DNA of 64,000 bases from Henckelia pumila (taxonomy: Eukaryota; Streptophyta; Magnoliopsida; Lamiales; Gesneriaceae): assembly GCF_033568475.1 (NCBI RefSeq), contig NC_133123.1, positions 24,786,622 through 24,850,621 on the forward strand. The letters are read 5' to 3'. Of the stretch, positions 33,163-45,634 are shown piece after piece; positions within the stretch are counted from its first letter, which is position 1, and each line of letters begins with the position of its first letter. The notes beneath the pieces were generated by a model. It saw only the letters and a list, made by a program, of their open reading frames with translations, was not told the DNA's origin and ran no database searches. Made by a program: the position numbers and the translations under genes.

Positions 33163-36100
33163 ATGGATAACGGAAGTATGTTAAAGATTCGATCTTTGTC
33201 TGAGCCCAGATCTGAATCAAAGGTTGGACCGTTCAGAATAACGCTAGATTTTTGTTGTGCGGATAAGTTTTTTAGTTTTGTAATCCTCATTTTATGTGTT
33301 AAATTAAATTTCTTAGGGTTCTTGGTTTTGATTTGGTAGGTTTCTGTAGGGCAGAAAAGGGGCGTTCTTGAAGGCCATGAAACATCGGGAAATTCTCTGA
33401 AAAGAGTTAAAATGCGCGATCTTGAATCTGTTTTTCGCTCTGAAGGTGTGAGTTTAGCCTCTCTCTTTTTTCTTCTTTTTTTTCCCTTTTTTTTGGATTT
33501 TCTTGAATTTTCACTGTTTATTTGGACACGGTAATCTAAATTTATGGATTGAATAGTTAAAAATATTGTAGATTTATCGGCTTATTTAGGCTATATATAT
33601 CAAGTTCAGCATATCCCTTGTGAGTTTTGTTTCTTCCTCCTCTGAATGCAAGGAAGGCTCATGTTTTATGATTCGTTTCCGTTGGTGAAAAATGGGCATT
33701 TACGGTTTGGAGTAAAAAAGATGGCTACAAAATTTTGTGCAGTCTTGTCCTTAAAATGGCAATGCGCTGCAATGGTGTTTAACAGTTCTCTGGAATTTGT
33801 CTCCCAATATACACTGAATACTATTTCTTGATAACTTAACTTTACATCTATCTATCACGATGGGAAAATTGTGGGTAAGGGGTTTTCTAGTGAGTTCATC
33901 TTCAATGAACATCCATTCACAAAATTTGAGAAATTTTGTGAAGGAAAGAAACGTTGAGAATTGCTTCCTAAAAATTCACCCTAACACTACTTAATGGTAA
34001 TGGAGCACAAGATGCCTAACATTTGGGATACATCAATATTATCAGTCTGTAGTGAACAATAGGCCAATATGATATTCTTGAATGCTCATCAACTTGGAAT
34101 AGATTTAGATAACTACAGGCATTGCTAATATTTCATGTTTACCGTCATATATGTGACACCGCATTCTCTGTGTTGTAAAAATCTTGGAGTTTTTGTCTAT
34201 GCATGATGTAATGTCAAACAATTTACAAATACAAAATGCAACTATGTTGCACAAACACTAAACAAATTGGCTTGTATGGACACATAATGTGCCATATTTA
34301 AAATGTTGATATGCTTGAGCAACAAAGGGCCCGACAAATTTTTAAAAATAGTGATTAGTTCAACATTTCTCAAAATTTAAGGGAAACGGTTAAAAAAATT
34401 CAATTATTAGTGATCTCTTATTCATTATATGTTTTGAATTTATGGTTTCAGTTTTTTTGAAAAAAAAATGCATGATTTTTATTTTTGTAGTGGATCCATT
34501 ATGTGTTGAAGTTTGTTTTAATTTCAAAATGTGATAGAATTGTATCAATATATATCAATGTTCTTATACTCTGATATTAATTTATATTTTTGGTTTTCTA
34601 TTTTCAGTATTTGTAATCTACGCATTTATGTATGTATATTTCGTCTAGTTCTTGTGATGTCATGTACTAAATCTTTTAACAATATGTGATGCCGCATTAC
34701 TGTTTGTGCATTATAGATGCAATATATATTTTATTACCAATAAATGAATGAGAAAGTTTTGCATAGGTTATACAGTCTGATGAGAGATGACTTGCTGGTA
34801 CTTGTCCAACGAGAATTTGTAAAAATATTTTTGTTGGTTGGGAAAGAATACATGTGCTTTAAATTTTGCTAAATTATTTAGCTAATCCTCTTCTGTTTTT
34901 CCTTTAGCTGCTGAATTTGTTGTTATCTTTCTATCATGTCCAAGAAACTAATCTGAAACTAATCCCAGAAAGAAATGTAAAAAATTGGATGTAATGCAGC
35001 TCAAGCAGGAGGAGAAGCAAACAATGCGGCACAATTAGATGCCAATACTGTCTCAAGAGAACTTGATCTTAATGTTAACATTGATCCTAGCAATGATGCA
35101 AATGGTAATGAAGCTCGTGTTAAAGAAACGAACAAATCCCCTTCCTCTAAGATTCAAGCAAGGGAATGTAGGGATGGTTATGTGAAGTCTAGAGGGCTTG
35201 ATCTAGATCTAAATGTTGAAGATATCTCCAGTTCCATAAACAACCACCCTTACTATTCTTACAAGAACCCTGAAAATTTGAAGTCCGTGGATGATTCTGA
35301 TTGTGGAAGTTGTATAGGGCCTCTTGATGAAAAAGATTCCATGAAACTTTGGAAAGAGATTAAACAGAACGGTTATATGTCTGCTCCTTATGGAGCTGTA
35401 CCAATGTCAATACCAAAGCCACGTGGGCGGAAGAGTAAAAACGACACGCTGAAGAAGAAGATAGAACTTGCAAAGAAAGAACAGATTGATCGTTTTGCAA
35501 GGGTTGCTGCTCCTAGTGGTTTACTTCATGGACTTAATCCTGGAATTATCAACCACGTGAGAAACAAAAAACAGGTTCACTCTATCATTGAAGCAATCGT
35601 TAAGTCTGAAAGAAATGAAAATCGGCTTTCTGGAAGCGATCAATTCGGTCCAATGAAGAGTGGTATAAAAGAATATGTTGAAAGCAAGAACATGGAAAAT
35701 GTGAATAGTTCAGGACTAAAAGGACATGTAGCTCATCGTGAAGATACATTTCTTGGAAGCATGCAAATGAAGGGCTATCCCTTTTTCTCTGGATCAATGT
35801 CTTTGAATTCTGAGGTCACACGAGATGGTGATTCATATATGGGAGCGAGAACAACTTCAGCAAGAATGCATTCAAAGTTCAAAGCAGAAAATGATGATGA
35901 TGCGCTTGTGTTTAGGCAGTTATCTTCTGAAACTGTTGCATCAGAGAACAATAGTTCTTTAACCCATGACTCAGCAAACATCAGCAGTGTTACTTCACTT
36001 TCCGTTAAAGGTTGTTTGGCTTCTCAAGTTTCCTTTCTTCCTTCCCTATTTCTGTTCTATATTTCACTCCATCATATGAAGGCTCAAATTGAGAGGAAAG

Positions 36101-37027
36101 AACTTTTTTGATACTGATGAATGTTATTTCTCTGCCTCCTTTTCAGCTGCTAATGTAGCTTCCCGATGGTTGGAACTTCTTAATCAAGATATCAAAGGAC
36201 GACTTGCGGGTAATTTATCTTTGAAAATTATTAAAGGTACCGCCATGTACATAACATAATTTTGGAACGTTCTGCTTTCTTATCATAGCACTGAGACGAA
36301 GTAAGAAAAGAGTCCGTGCGGTAATTCAGATCGACTTACCTTCCCTAATGTCAAAAGAATTTTCATCTGACCAAGAAACAACTAAAGGTCATGGAGAAAA
36401 TGCTGAAGCACACAGTATTCGATGGAGTAGTCTCTTTGGACAAATGGATAAAGCCCTTTCTGAAGAGGAGAGTCATTTGGTGAGTCGGTGATAAAGTTTT
36501 TAACCAGATAACACTGATAGAAAAGTATCAGTTATCTTTGATGCATTATTAAATATTGACTGCGCGGAACAAAGGCAGGTTCATATTTTGTTCCAACCAT
36601 AACTTGGTTCCCACTCAGTTTTAGAGAAATTAATGGCTCAAAAATCTTATCATTATATGCTATCAGGAAAGTTGGCTGAACCAAGTGAAGGAAATGCAGT
36701 TGAATTGTGATAAAGGGTTCTACAAGAATAGTTCTTACTATGCTCCACAACACTCCAGTCTAACCAGAAACGATAGCAGGTGAATATTAGTAATATTTTG
36801 TTTCTCACAAAAAAAAAAAAAAAAACGAGAAAGCGAAACATGAAACAGAAAACACCATTTCTTGGAAACCGGCTCCGAAATCTTTTTTATCCTTTTAATC
36901 CATTTGAAAATGCAGATCAGCAGAAGTTGATAACTCAGAGAAGGATCTAGCAGTTAGAGCTGCTGCTGCTTCGATATATTCGACTTGCAATTTTTTGCTA
37001 TCGATGGAAAACCAATCATACTGCTAA
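33163..37027 (+). CDS. uncharacterised plant nuclear protein with EAR-like motif
   Basis: Seven exons: 33163-33222, 33340-33445, 35000-36010, 36147-36209, 36289-36479, 36667-36779, 36916-37027; all introns are GT-AG and phases close exactly, giving 551 residues. Visible parts: L-D-L-N-V near residue 75 and L-D-L-D-L-N-V at 122-128, matching the LxLxL EAR repressor motif; an AT-hook-like P-K-P-R-G-R-K-S-K followed by a Lys-rich stretch near 190-215, a likely nuclear signal; a conserved block A-A-P-S-G-L-L-H-G-L-N-P-G-I; Ser-rich middle; helical C-terminal part with W-L-E-L-L-N-Q-D-I-K-G-R-L and L-A-V-R-A-A-A-A-S-I-Y-S-T. No DNA-binding domain of a named class is seen. The EAR-like motifs suggest a role in transcriptional repression, by inference only. 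Intron 2 is 1.55 kb. Confidence 0.8.
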
Positions 37028-37603
37028 TTTTCCTAGCACCTACTTGTTACTGTAGTAAGTCTGGAATGAGACATTCAAACCTGGTCATTTGTTTGTAATT
37101 GTAGCACACACTAATTGGTATAATTAGTTTGTGGTTAGGTCAGCAGATGACAAGGTAAAGTTAGTTTCTTGCTTTGTTCTTTTAATATTGTTGTCATGTT
37201 AGAGTTTAACCTTAGGCATTGGAATTATTGAGGTCATGCACATTTCCTCTGTTCTTAACTTATTGCCAAGCATAGAGAGTGTATTTGTTATTTGAATAGC
37301 TAGCTAATAATAAACTTGATTTATTTTTAAAATTTGGAATTCTATTGTTTCCACTGATGTAGAAACTTGTCCAATCTCACTATTTCAATATAATAAATTG
37401 ATTTTCTGAATAAAGTTGAGAAACATAAATTATTGATTTATCCCATTTACTTTATTTTTGTCCTGAAAATTTATAATTTAATTTTTCAATCAAATTAATT
37501 CAATGTGTGTGTGTGTGTGTGTCGAATATTAACATACACTAATCATAAATTTAATTAATTACATACGAAAAAATTATTTAAAAAGGTGACATAATAGAAA
37601 ACT
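37028..37603. other. 3' region and spacer
   Basis: Probable 3' untranslated region of the preceding gene to about 37330, then AT-rich DNA with a TG microsatellite at 37504-37522. No further gene. Confidence 0.5.
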
Positions 37604-40450
37604 TGAAACGACCCTAACTCTATAATAAATAAATATGCGGAAATTTTTTTTTTTTTTATTACTTACTAAATAAAATATGTACATATATGACCATACATAT
37701 ATGCACAAAATAAAAAGATTTAAAATAAATAAATAAATAGACAATTAAATACTTAAATAAAAATGCATTCTTAAAAATAAAATAAATATCTGAGTCAAAC
37801 ATTTAATTAAAAATCCTGCATAAGTAAAATGAATAAAATTTGCATGCACTGAAAATAGTTAATAAAATATTCTAACCTCACAAACACAAAAAAAAAAATA
37901 ATAAAAATGTATCATGCTAAAATATTCAAAAACATGCAAGGTGACTCAGACATCTATCACGGTCACGGGGTCACTGCATGTCCGCTCATACATCCTCGCC
38001 TCCGGTGGGAGCTACATCTTCCTCTATGTACTCACCTGCACCATACCAGTGTAGTGAGCCTAGAGGCCCAACATGCTAACATAACAAGGGTTTAAAATAA
38101 TTTAAAACAATTAAATACTAGTACATACATATACATGAATGAGCATGCTTAAAAATTACATAACATATCTTAACTTAAATAAACTTAACTAACATAATAC
38201 ATAACATTGTTGAGCAAATTAATTTTCTAACATAGCATGGTTGTATCCGTAGTGTAACCTTAAATCATACATTAAATACTGATCAGCGTGGAAACCAACG
38301 TACGTGGCCGGTGACGAATCACCTCTTAAATTGGCAGTAAACTGCCCTTCAATCATATGGGGACGAATCCCCCTTAAATTGTCACACTACTTCAACTTCC
38401 AACATAAAATATTTTCTTGCTCAACCTTAAACATTAAATTATGCATAAAATATTATTTCATGAATGCATGTACTTGAATAAACTGTGTGTCCTTCATATA
38501 TATTTAATTTAATTTCTTACTAACATATAAATATTAAAATAACTTAAATGCATAAAAATAATTAAATATATATTCAGGACACATGCAAATTTTCATGGAT
38601 CGTACTGGACTGCTGGCCCTAACACTCAAGCCCATTTACTTAAATCTGGCCCATTAACACTGAGACTGGCCCATTAATATACTTAAGCCCAATAAAATTA
38701 TTCTAAGCCCAATTAAATTAATTTAAGCCCATTAAAATACACTAAGCCCAATAACAACTTAAACTGGCCCAATGGGCCCAAAAACCCAAGGACTGGCCCA
38801 ATAACTTTTATGGGCTCCAAAAGCCCATAAAATTAATGGACTAACTTAATTAAAATTTTAAAAGCCCAAATAAAATTATTTGGGAGTCCAAATAATTTTA
38901 TTTCTAATTAATTGGCCCAAAAACCAATTAATTCACAAAATATTTTAAAAATAAAAAGACTCGAGCCCGGCCCACCAAACCCGGACCCGAACTCACTTAA
39001 CCCGACCCACGACCCACTGATTTGACCCGGACCCAAGGACCCGACCCGGACCCATCACCTAACCCTACCCGATCGCCCCTCCTAGTTTTCCCACAGCCGC
39101 GAGCAGCAGCTTTCCGGGGCAGTTGCCGCCGTGCTCCGGCCGTCCCCTGGCCAGAGCACCACCACCTACCTCTAGCACTCTTCAAGACGTTTCCAACCAT
39201 GTAAGAACCAGCCCATACCATCAAGTATAGAGGGAGAACGAAGCTCTGCAAAACAGCCTACCCGCAGCTCACGCGCAGACAGGAGCAGCTGTGGCGTTTT
39301 GCTTCGTTCTCGAGATTCCGACCACCTAAAATCGTGAAACCAATTTCAAAACTCAGCCAACATCTAGTAGGTTCCAACCCAACAAACCTCACCCAAAATA
39401 GTGGCCTGAGGAAGGAGATCAAAGTCTTCTTCCCCAGAACCCTAAACCTGCGCGACAGGAGCATCAGAAGTGAAGAACTTCTTTTCCTGCCTACCTTAGC
39501 CTCAAACCCCAACTTGAATCGACCCTAGGGACCCTGATACATGTCTCCAACCAAGGAGCAGCAGCCATGATCAATCCATGCAAGAAAAACGTGAGTATGC
39601 AAACCAAAACAATGCAAGAACAAGATGCAACATCCAAAACCGAAACTTTCTGGAAAAAATCTTGGAAAAGTCTGATGTATACATGATACACACATGCATA
39701 TACTGATATGGAGAAGAAAAGAGAAGGAAAAATCATGCCTTTCACCGTAAACTAAGAGAAGTAAGAACGTGAGATGATTCCGGGACGACGGGGCGACGAC
39801 GACGAGCTTTGGACCTTCAAAAGTGTGGCTATGGTGTTCTTGGAGCTTGCTCGGTCGAAGAAGATGAAGATTTGTGAGGGTGGCGGCTGATGGGGGTGAG
39901 GGATCGGTTGAGAGGGTTTTGGGTAGCTTAGGATTTTGATTTTTGTGTTAATTAAAAATATAGGTTAAATAAATAAAGAAAAAAGGTTTTAAATATAAAA
40001 TATACAACTTAAACTCCTAATTAAAAGTTAAAATCTGATAACTAAAAATAAAATCCCGAAATATTAAATTAAGGGAATTTTAAAAATACAAAAAGTCAAT
40101 ATTTTGGCTAATTTTGAATAAAATGGACTCCTAAAATTATATAAAATTAAATACTTAAAATTTTGAGATAATAAAACTCAAAATAATATTTTAGGGCTCT
40201 AAAAAGGCTCATAAAATAATTTGGCTAGAAAGTTGTCATCTCGTCCGTCCACGGTCCTGTCTACGCGATCAAATAATTAAAATACTAAAAATCATAAAAA
40301 TCACTAATTATGTGTTAAATGGCTTAAAAATAAATTAAATCATGCACAAATAATTCACATAATTATTTAACCCATAAATCTAAAATTTAAATAATTAATT
40401 ATCCTAATTATGCATGCGAATTTACGTATTTAAAAATACCGGGTGTTACA
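37604..40450. mobile_element. 2.85-kb solo LTR, probably Gypsy
   Basis: Begins TGAAACGACCCTAAC and ends CCGGGTGTTACA, with a 5-bp target duplication AAACT on both sides (37599-37603 and 40451-40455). No internal duplication, gag or pol is present, so it is the product of LTR-LTR recombination or a very large single LTR. The TGTAACACCCGG end (minus) is typical of plant Gypsy LTRs; long LTRs suit Tekay/Del-type chromoviruses. It holds a GGCCCA/AGCCCA-rich block (38620-38960) and a C-rich block of GACCCGGACCC repeats (38960-39060). Orientation is not certain. Confidence 0.8.
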
Positions 40451-40455
40451 AAACT

Positions 40456-41290
40456 AATACAAAATTATTATATATTTGTAATAAAAAAAAACTTTAAATT
40501 TCATCCAGGAAATTAATTATATTGTAGAGTTTTAAAATATGTATTATTTTAAATATAAAATAATTGAATACAAAATACATATAATTTATTTTAACAAAAT
40601 AAAATTCCATAAGTTTTTATAAAATGTAAAAGATTTTAATGTTTAAAATTAGGTTTTTGGATCAAATAAATATCTTCTTAAAACTCAAAAAAAACAAAAA
40701 GATGGAATTCAAGACATCTTAAATTTTTGCAAGAAATCTTAAATTTTGAGGTTGAGCTTGAATCGACAAATTTCAAATCTGTGAATTTCTTATATATTTT
40801 TATGTTTAAAGAATTATATCATAAACTTCAGATCTTTCTTTCATATGTTTGTATAAAATTAATGCTTCCCATCGTAACAATAAAATTATAATTATAATAG
40901 ACTAAAACAAAAAATAAGAACTGTAATCGAAATTTAAAATCATTCGTCCAAAAAAACAAAAAAAAAAAAAAAAAAAACAGAAATTGTGGTGTTTGGCATT
41001 GCTGGAAGCCTGGAAAAGACGAATTGACGCGTTCCCTTTTCCTAAATTAATCCGTCAACGTTGTCGACTTGCGAATCTTGAGCCACTCTCTCTATTTGCG
41101 TTAAAATTTTCAACCATCTTCCCTTCCAAGAAACTACAAATACAAAAACAATGTTGCGGAAGATCTTCATGACCCGGGGCTTATTCTTGTTCTTCCTTCG
41201 GACCCATCTCACAAGGGATCAATCCTGTTCAAACCCGGGTCAGATATTGGGCTAAAGATTTAATCTTGGTTCCGAGAAAGTTTTGGGATA
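40456..41290. other. spacer and 5' region of the 41291 gene
   Basis: AT-rich up to a poly(A) run at 40959-40979. From about 40985 the composition becomes balanced and looks like a transcribed leader. No TATA box stands out. Confidence 0.45.
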
Positions 41291-44207
41291 ATGAGAGTTT
41301 TGAGGTTAGCCCTAACGGTGATTTTCTTGACTTGTGTTGTTGTCCCTTGTCATTCCGATGGGTCTTTTTTTGGTATCTTTCGAAAGTTAGAGCAGGATTC
41401 TGATGCTTCGAAGCTAAATGTTCAGGTATGGGCAGCCCGCATAGTTTTTCTTTTTACCCATTTGTGGCGTCTGTTGCTTTGTCTGATAATGAAAAATGTT
41501 TGATTTTAGGTATCTCCATCGCCTGGCCCCGTTCCGGTGGAGAATAGGGGTTCTGGGAATGCGCGAGGTCCTGTAACTTCGCCAAAGAAGGAGACATGTG
41601 ACATGGTGGCGGATAAGTGTGATATTGTGGAATCACATGTTTCAGCCTGTGTTCCTTCTGATGGAAATGGTAGCTTTCTCTGTCTGTTTGTTTGGTTCAT
41701 TTCTCTGCTGAATGAATTATCAGTTTTCAGGTTTTGTGTCCCTACTTGATAAATGAAATCACCGTTTTTTGAATTTACTTGTTCCTTCCATTTGTATATG
41801 CATGCATATGGATGATGCATTCGGTAAGTAGTGTGATGAGCTATATCGTTTGGATAGTAAATAGATGAGTCCCAATTTCATAATTCATTGTAATGATGTC
41901 TCTGTGCTGTGTGCATGAATTACTCATCAGCTGACTGTTCTCTACCGTTTGTTTTGTTAATGAATACTAACTAAAAGGTGGTAATAGAGAAGATGGCATG
42001 TGAAGTTAAGATGGAGTCATCTTTCTTGGAGTCGGTAATGATTATATTAAAGTAAGGGGTGATTGAGGTCTTACGCAAATTTTTAGGAACCTATCTTTTC
42101 GCAAATGGAACCATTCTCTGTAATTTGGTTCAAACATATTTGTGTCCCTTGTTGGCGTTGGTGGCATATTTCACTGTCCTTTTCTAGATTTGTTGTCTTA
42201 CCTTCTAAATTCTAACATAGCTGCTCCACATACTTTGCCTAAATCCCCTCGAAACTCATTTGCTAATTGGTTCACAGAGGTGCTAAATCCAATTGTGTCA
42301 AAGCCTTCAAAATTATAAAAAATTTCGAATGCTAAATGCTGACTAGCTGAATAGGCATTCTTATTTATGACAAGCAAACTTGACATGAGACAAACAATCC
42401 TCCTAGTGCTTATATAGTTCTGAATGATTGCTTCTGACAAAAAAAAAAAAAAAAAGTTCTGAATGATTGCTTGCAATAAGGCAGAGAATGTCATTCCACC
42501 ACTTTTATATAACAATTTGTCTAGGGATGGCGTGTATTCGAAACAAGAATTTAGTTCCCAACTTTCCTATAAAGTCTTTTAAAGGTAGCTCACCTTCACC
42601 TCAAATCTAATAAGATAGTCCTCTGTGCTCCATGAAGGCTTGTAACCTCATGGAAATACAATTCCGTGAAATGGGAAGCATTGTCTGTCTTGTGGTAAAT
42701 GTCCCAAAATTGAAAATTTGTCCACAATGACAAAAATAGAATTCACAACTTTTATTTTGTTTAGGTAATCCTAGAGCAAAATCCATAGAAAAATCCACAA
42801 GGTTCACTCAAGAACAAATAAAAATGGAATTAAAGCCTTGTGAATAATGCAAGAAATAACACCTCCCCGTGTTTATTTGTGGGCTTAGACGAAACCATAC
42901 AAATTGGGCCTAAAATAACATAATAACATTTGGATCACCACGTTTCCCTATTTGTTTAGATTGTAGTTCTTTGTCCATAAATTCTTGATTAGCCCTTCTC
43001 TCTTTGAATTTCTTAGCTCATGGTCTCGTTATTGAACTGCGTTTATGATTATTGGGTCTACATATTCATACTCTGCAGCATGCTTTCCATTAGGTTCATT
43101 CCATTGTGAAGACGCGAACACAACAAGTTCATTGGTATTCAGTTGGAATCTTGCATTCTCATTTAATTAGATCATCTATTATGTGTTGCTTAGTCTAAAA
43201 ATGAAGCCCGATTGAAATCACAATAACTTAGCAGAACCAACGAATATCAAAACAGAAAAATTTTGCATGCTGTATACTTCGAACATTTATTCAGGAAAAC
43301 TCAAGTGGTCCAGCACGGTGGGTGCTTTAATCATGTCTCAAATAATATAGAAAATTATGTTGTAGTTGACCAGACAATTGTTCAAACTTCTTGTGTTGAT
43401 ACAAACATTGAATAAACATGAATTGAATGAAATATTCTCAATGAATCTGGTGTGGGCCAAATTGGCTGTCGAATGAAAATAACCGTTAAACATCGTTAGA
43501 ATCCAAATCTAATGAAACAATTTTTTTTTTTTTGGACTCATTTTAAAGTTTCTCATGGTTGCAAGTCTCATAGTATCTATTTTCCTAACAGTATTTCAAG
43601 CCAACTACGTACTTGTCATGAATGAGGGTGAGAGCTCTCACGGAGTAAGGATTACCCTCTTTCCTGCAAACATTACCGTGGAGGAGCATGCCGATATACC
43701 TGGACACCAAAGCAAGAAGGTACTGGCTTTTAATTTTTATTTCCTCTTTGTTCGTGTCCTAGCGTCGTCCGACCCTGACTTCCTGCTCATTTAACATGGA
43801 TAGATTTCATCCTCTGTTTTATGATTTTCTTTCTGTTGATATTTCACTTGTGTTTCCCGTGACAGTTAAAATTATCGTCCAACATGGGATCAGGGTATTC
43901 TTCGATCTTGTTAAGCACTGAAAATGGAAACTGCACCATTCATTTAGGAGCTTCGCTGCCAAAAAGTTTCTATATGAATTACGTGACACCAGTAAATGGA
44001 ACATACTTATTTTTGGTGACGGCATTCTTCATCGGAGGAATTTTGATCTGCTGCAAGTTTAGGACAAAGGGACGACACCTTAATGGTGTAAAGTATAAAG
44101 AACTTGAAATGGGGGAGCAGCAACCCAACTCGACATTTACAATCGAAACACCCGGAGATTGGGACGAAGAATGGGGTGATGATGACTGGGATGTGGAAAA
44201 GCGATGA
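41291..44207 (+). CDS. type I membrane protein of unknown function (DUF7356-like)
   Basis: Four exons: 41291-41425, 41510-41669, 43592-43719, 43866-44207; GT-AG introns, phases close, 254 residues. Residues 1-22 (M-R-V-L-R-L-A-L-T-V...C-H-S) form a signal peptide. The lumenal or extracellular part has conserved cysteines (K-E-T-C-D, D-K-C-D, S-A-C) and N-glycosylation sites (N-I-T, N-C-T, N-G-T). One membrane helix at about 187-205 (T-Y-L-F-L-V-T-A-F-F-I-G-G-I-L) is followed by a cytosolic tail with a K-Y-K-E-L-E-M-G block and an acidic Trp/Asp-rich end (W-D-E-E-W-G-D-D-D-W-D). This layout matches a plant-specific membrane protein family of unknown function; the family label is from memory. 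Intron 2 (1.9 kb) contains Gypsy remains. Confidence 0.82.
42190..42890 (-). pseudogene. Gypsy integrase-region remnant in intron 2
   Basis: Old, heavily decayed fragment on the minus strand within the intron of the 41291 gene. Recognisable pieces of a Gypsy integrase core are D-F-S-M-D-F-A-L-G-L-P, then H-F-T-E-L-Y-F-H-E-V-T-S-L-H-G, then K-L-G-T-K-F-L-F. No LTRs or other domains are certain. Many breaks; far older than the other elements in the window. Confidence 0.6.
42416..42472. repeat. short poly(A) insertion with 18-bp target duplication
   Basis: AGTTCTGAATGATTGCTT occurs at 42416-42433 and 42455-42472, enclosing CTGAC and a run of A (42434-42454). An 18-bp direct repeat around a poly(A) tract is the footprint of target-primed reverse transcription (LINE machinery) that added almost nothing but tail. 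Slippage or a local duplication is the alternative. Confidence 0.6.
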
Positions 44208-45634
44208 TATGTTCCTACCCTAAAGTGGATATGCTCTATTCAACTGGAAACGGATAAGATTGAAGTCGAGATTGAGATATACTATACTCCTCGGCCAGCC
44301 CGCGGATGACACGAACTATCAAGCCACAGATAGCCAAAGAGTAGTAAACACCCGAGTCTTACAACTTGTATGTATGCATGCAGCCTGCCTTGTTTGAAAA
44401 ATATGCTACTGGGGTAGGACATTTTACAAAGTTTTGGAATACAACACACGAGAACACCAATTATCTTTTCGAATGGATTCCGCCAATTTGGACAGACATG
44501 TTGGTTTTACTTGTGCAAGGAACATTTTTTGTCTGATAGAAGCTGAATGTTCAAACTATTTGATAGGGTCTTTTTGGTTTCTTGATGATGTTTTTCTGCA
44601 CTCAATAAATATGGTCAATATTATTGCTTATATGGAGTTGGTCTCTGCCACAGGATACGGATTAGAAACACTTCCTATGTTTATATACTGGTCTCATATA
44701 TAATAAATATCGAGATCGTATCCACTATTAATAGAGGATTTCTTTATATGAACTCGATCCTCTGTCATTCTCTATCATTTCTTGTCCTCGACCTCTTTCA
44801 ATAGCATCATGTATATTTTTATGGCTTTTAAATATCAGATTTCGTTTGAAAAGTTTCCAAACCAAATGAAATCAGGTATGTACTTTGCCAATTGCCACCT
44901 GGGCTTCTATACAAACAGTTTTCTATTTTTCGTTGTCTCATTTTGCTTTTTCCCGGTTGAAAATTTGAACATTACGAAGCAAATCTGGTGACTGTAAACA
45001 TGTCCAAGCATTTCGACTCGAGTCCTGATTCAATGTTGGGACAGAACTCAAACTCGAGTCTTTATTCAGACCGAATTCAAAAAGTATTAAAATTTTCTAA
45101 ATTCGAATCGAACTCGAGCTCGGTTTTACTATATTCGAGCTTTAAAATTTTGTTCATAGCTCGATCGATCCGTTTACATCCCTAAACAATGCAAAATCTT
45201 CCATCCTTGACTTCAACAAATTTCAGTGAGGAGCTAGAGAAAGAATGAGAAAGGCATTCAGTCGTCCCCTCACTCCCACACCATTCCACATGTCTACATG
45301 AAATACACAGTTTCTGAGCAAGATTTTATATGGTTTTTGAACATCTAAATAATGATGGAAGAACTTAAATAACTCAGTGCTAAACTTGTACATTGAACAT
45401 CTTAATTAATCTACCTAGATAAGAGGTAATAATTCAAAGCCGGTGAATAGGAATCCGATAATCCAGTATGATAAGGAGAAGTAACTGCATAAAACTCAAC
45501 TCATGCACCATAAACTCTCACAGAATTTCAAACAAGACAGCTACTTCTCCTTTCATAATATGAACTAACCGGATTCATCTTCACCGATCATCCTGCATTT
45601 TTAGCAAGTTCATTGCTCCAAACTCCAAAAAGAA
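44208..45634. other. intergenic stretch between two convergent genes
   Basis: 3' untranslated regions of the 41291 gene (plus) and the receptor kinase gene (minus) face each other here. At 44992-45183 a block flanked by GACTGTAAAC and GTTTACATCCCT (imperfect inverted ends) with repeated ACTCGAGTC/CTCGAGCTCG motifs looks like a worn MITE or other repeat. No gene. Confidence 0.4.

Noticed and set aside
37907-38095. Short open frames inside the solo LTR
   Set aside because: They lie in non-coding LTR sequence and match no protein family.
38997-39745. Cluster of open frames on both strands with Pro/Arg-rich products
   Set aside because: Explained by the GC-rich block of the solo LTR, where stops are rare by chance.
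44434-44703. Open frame of 89 codons downstream of the membrane protein gene
   Set aside because: No recognisable domain, lies in the 3' region, composition like spacer.
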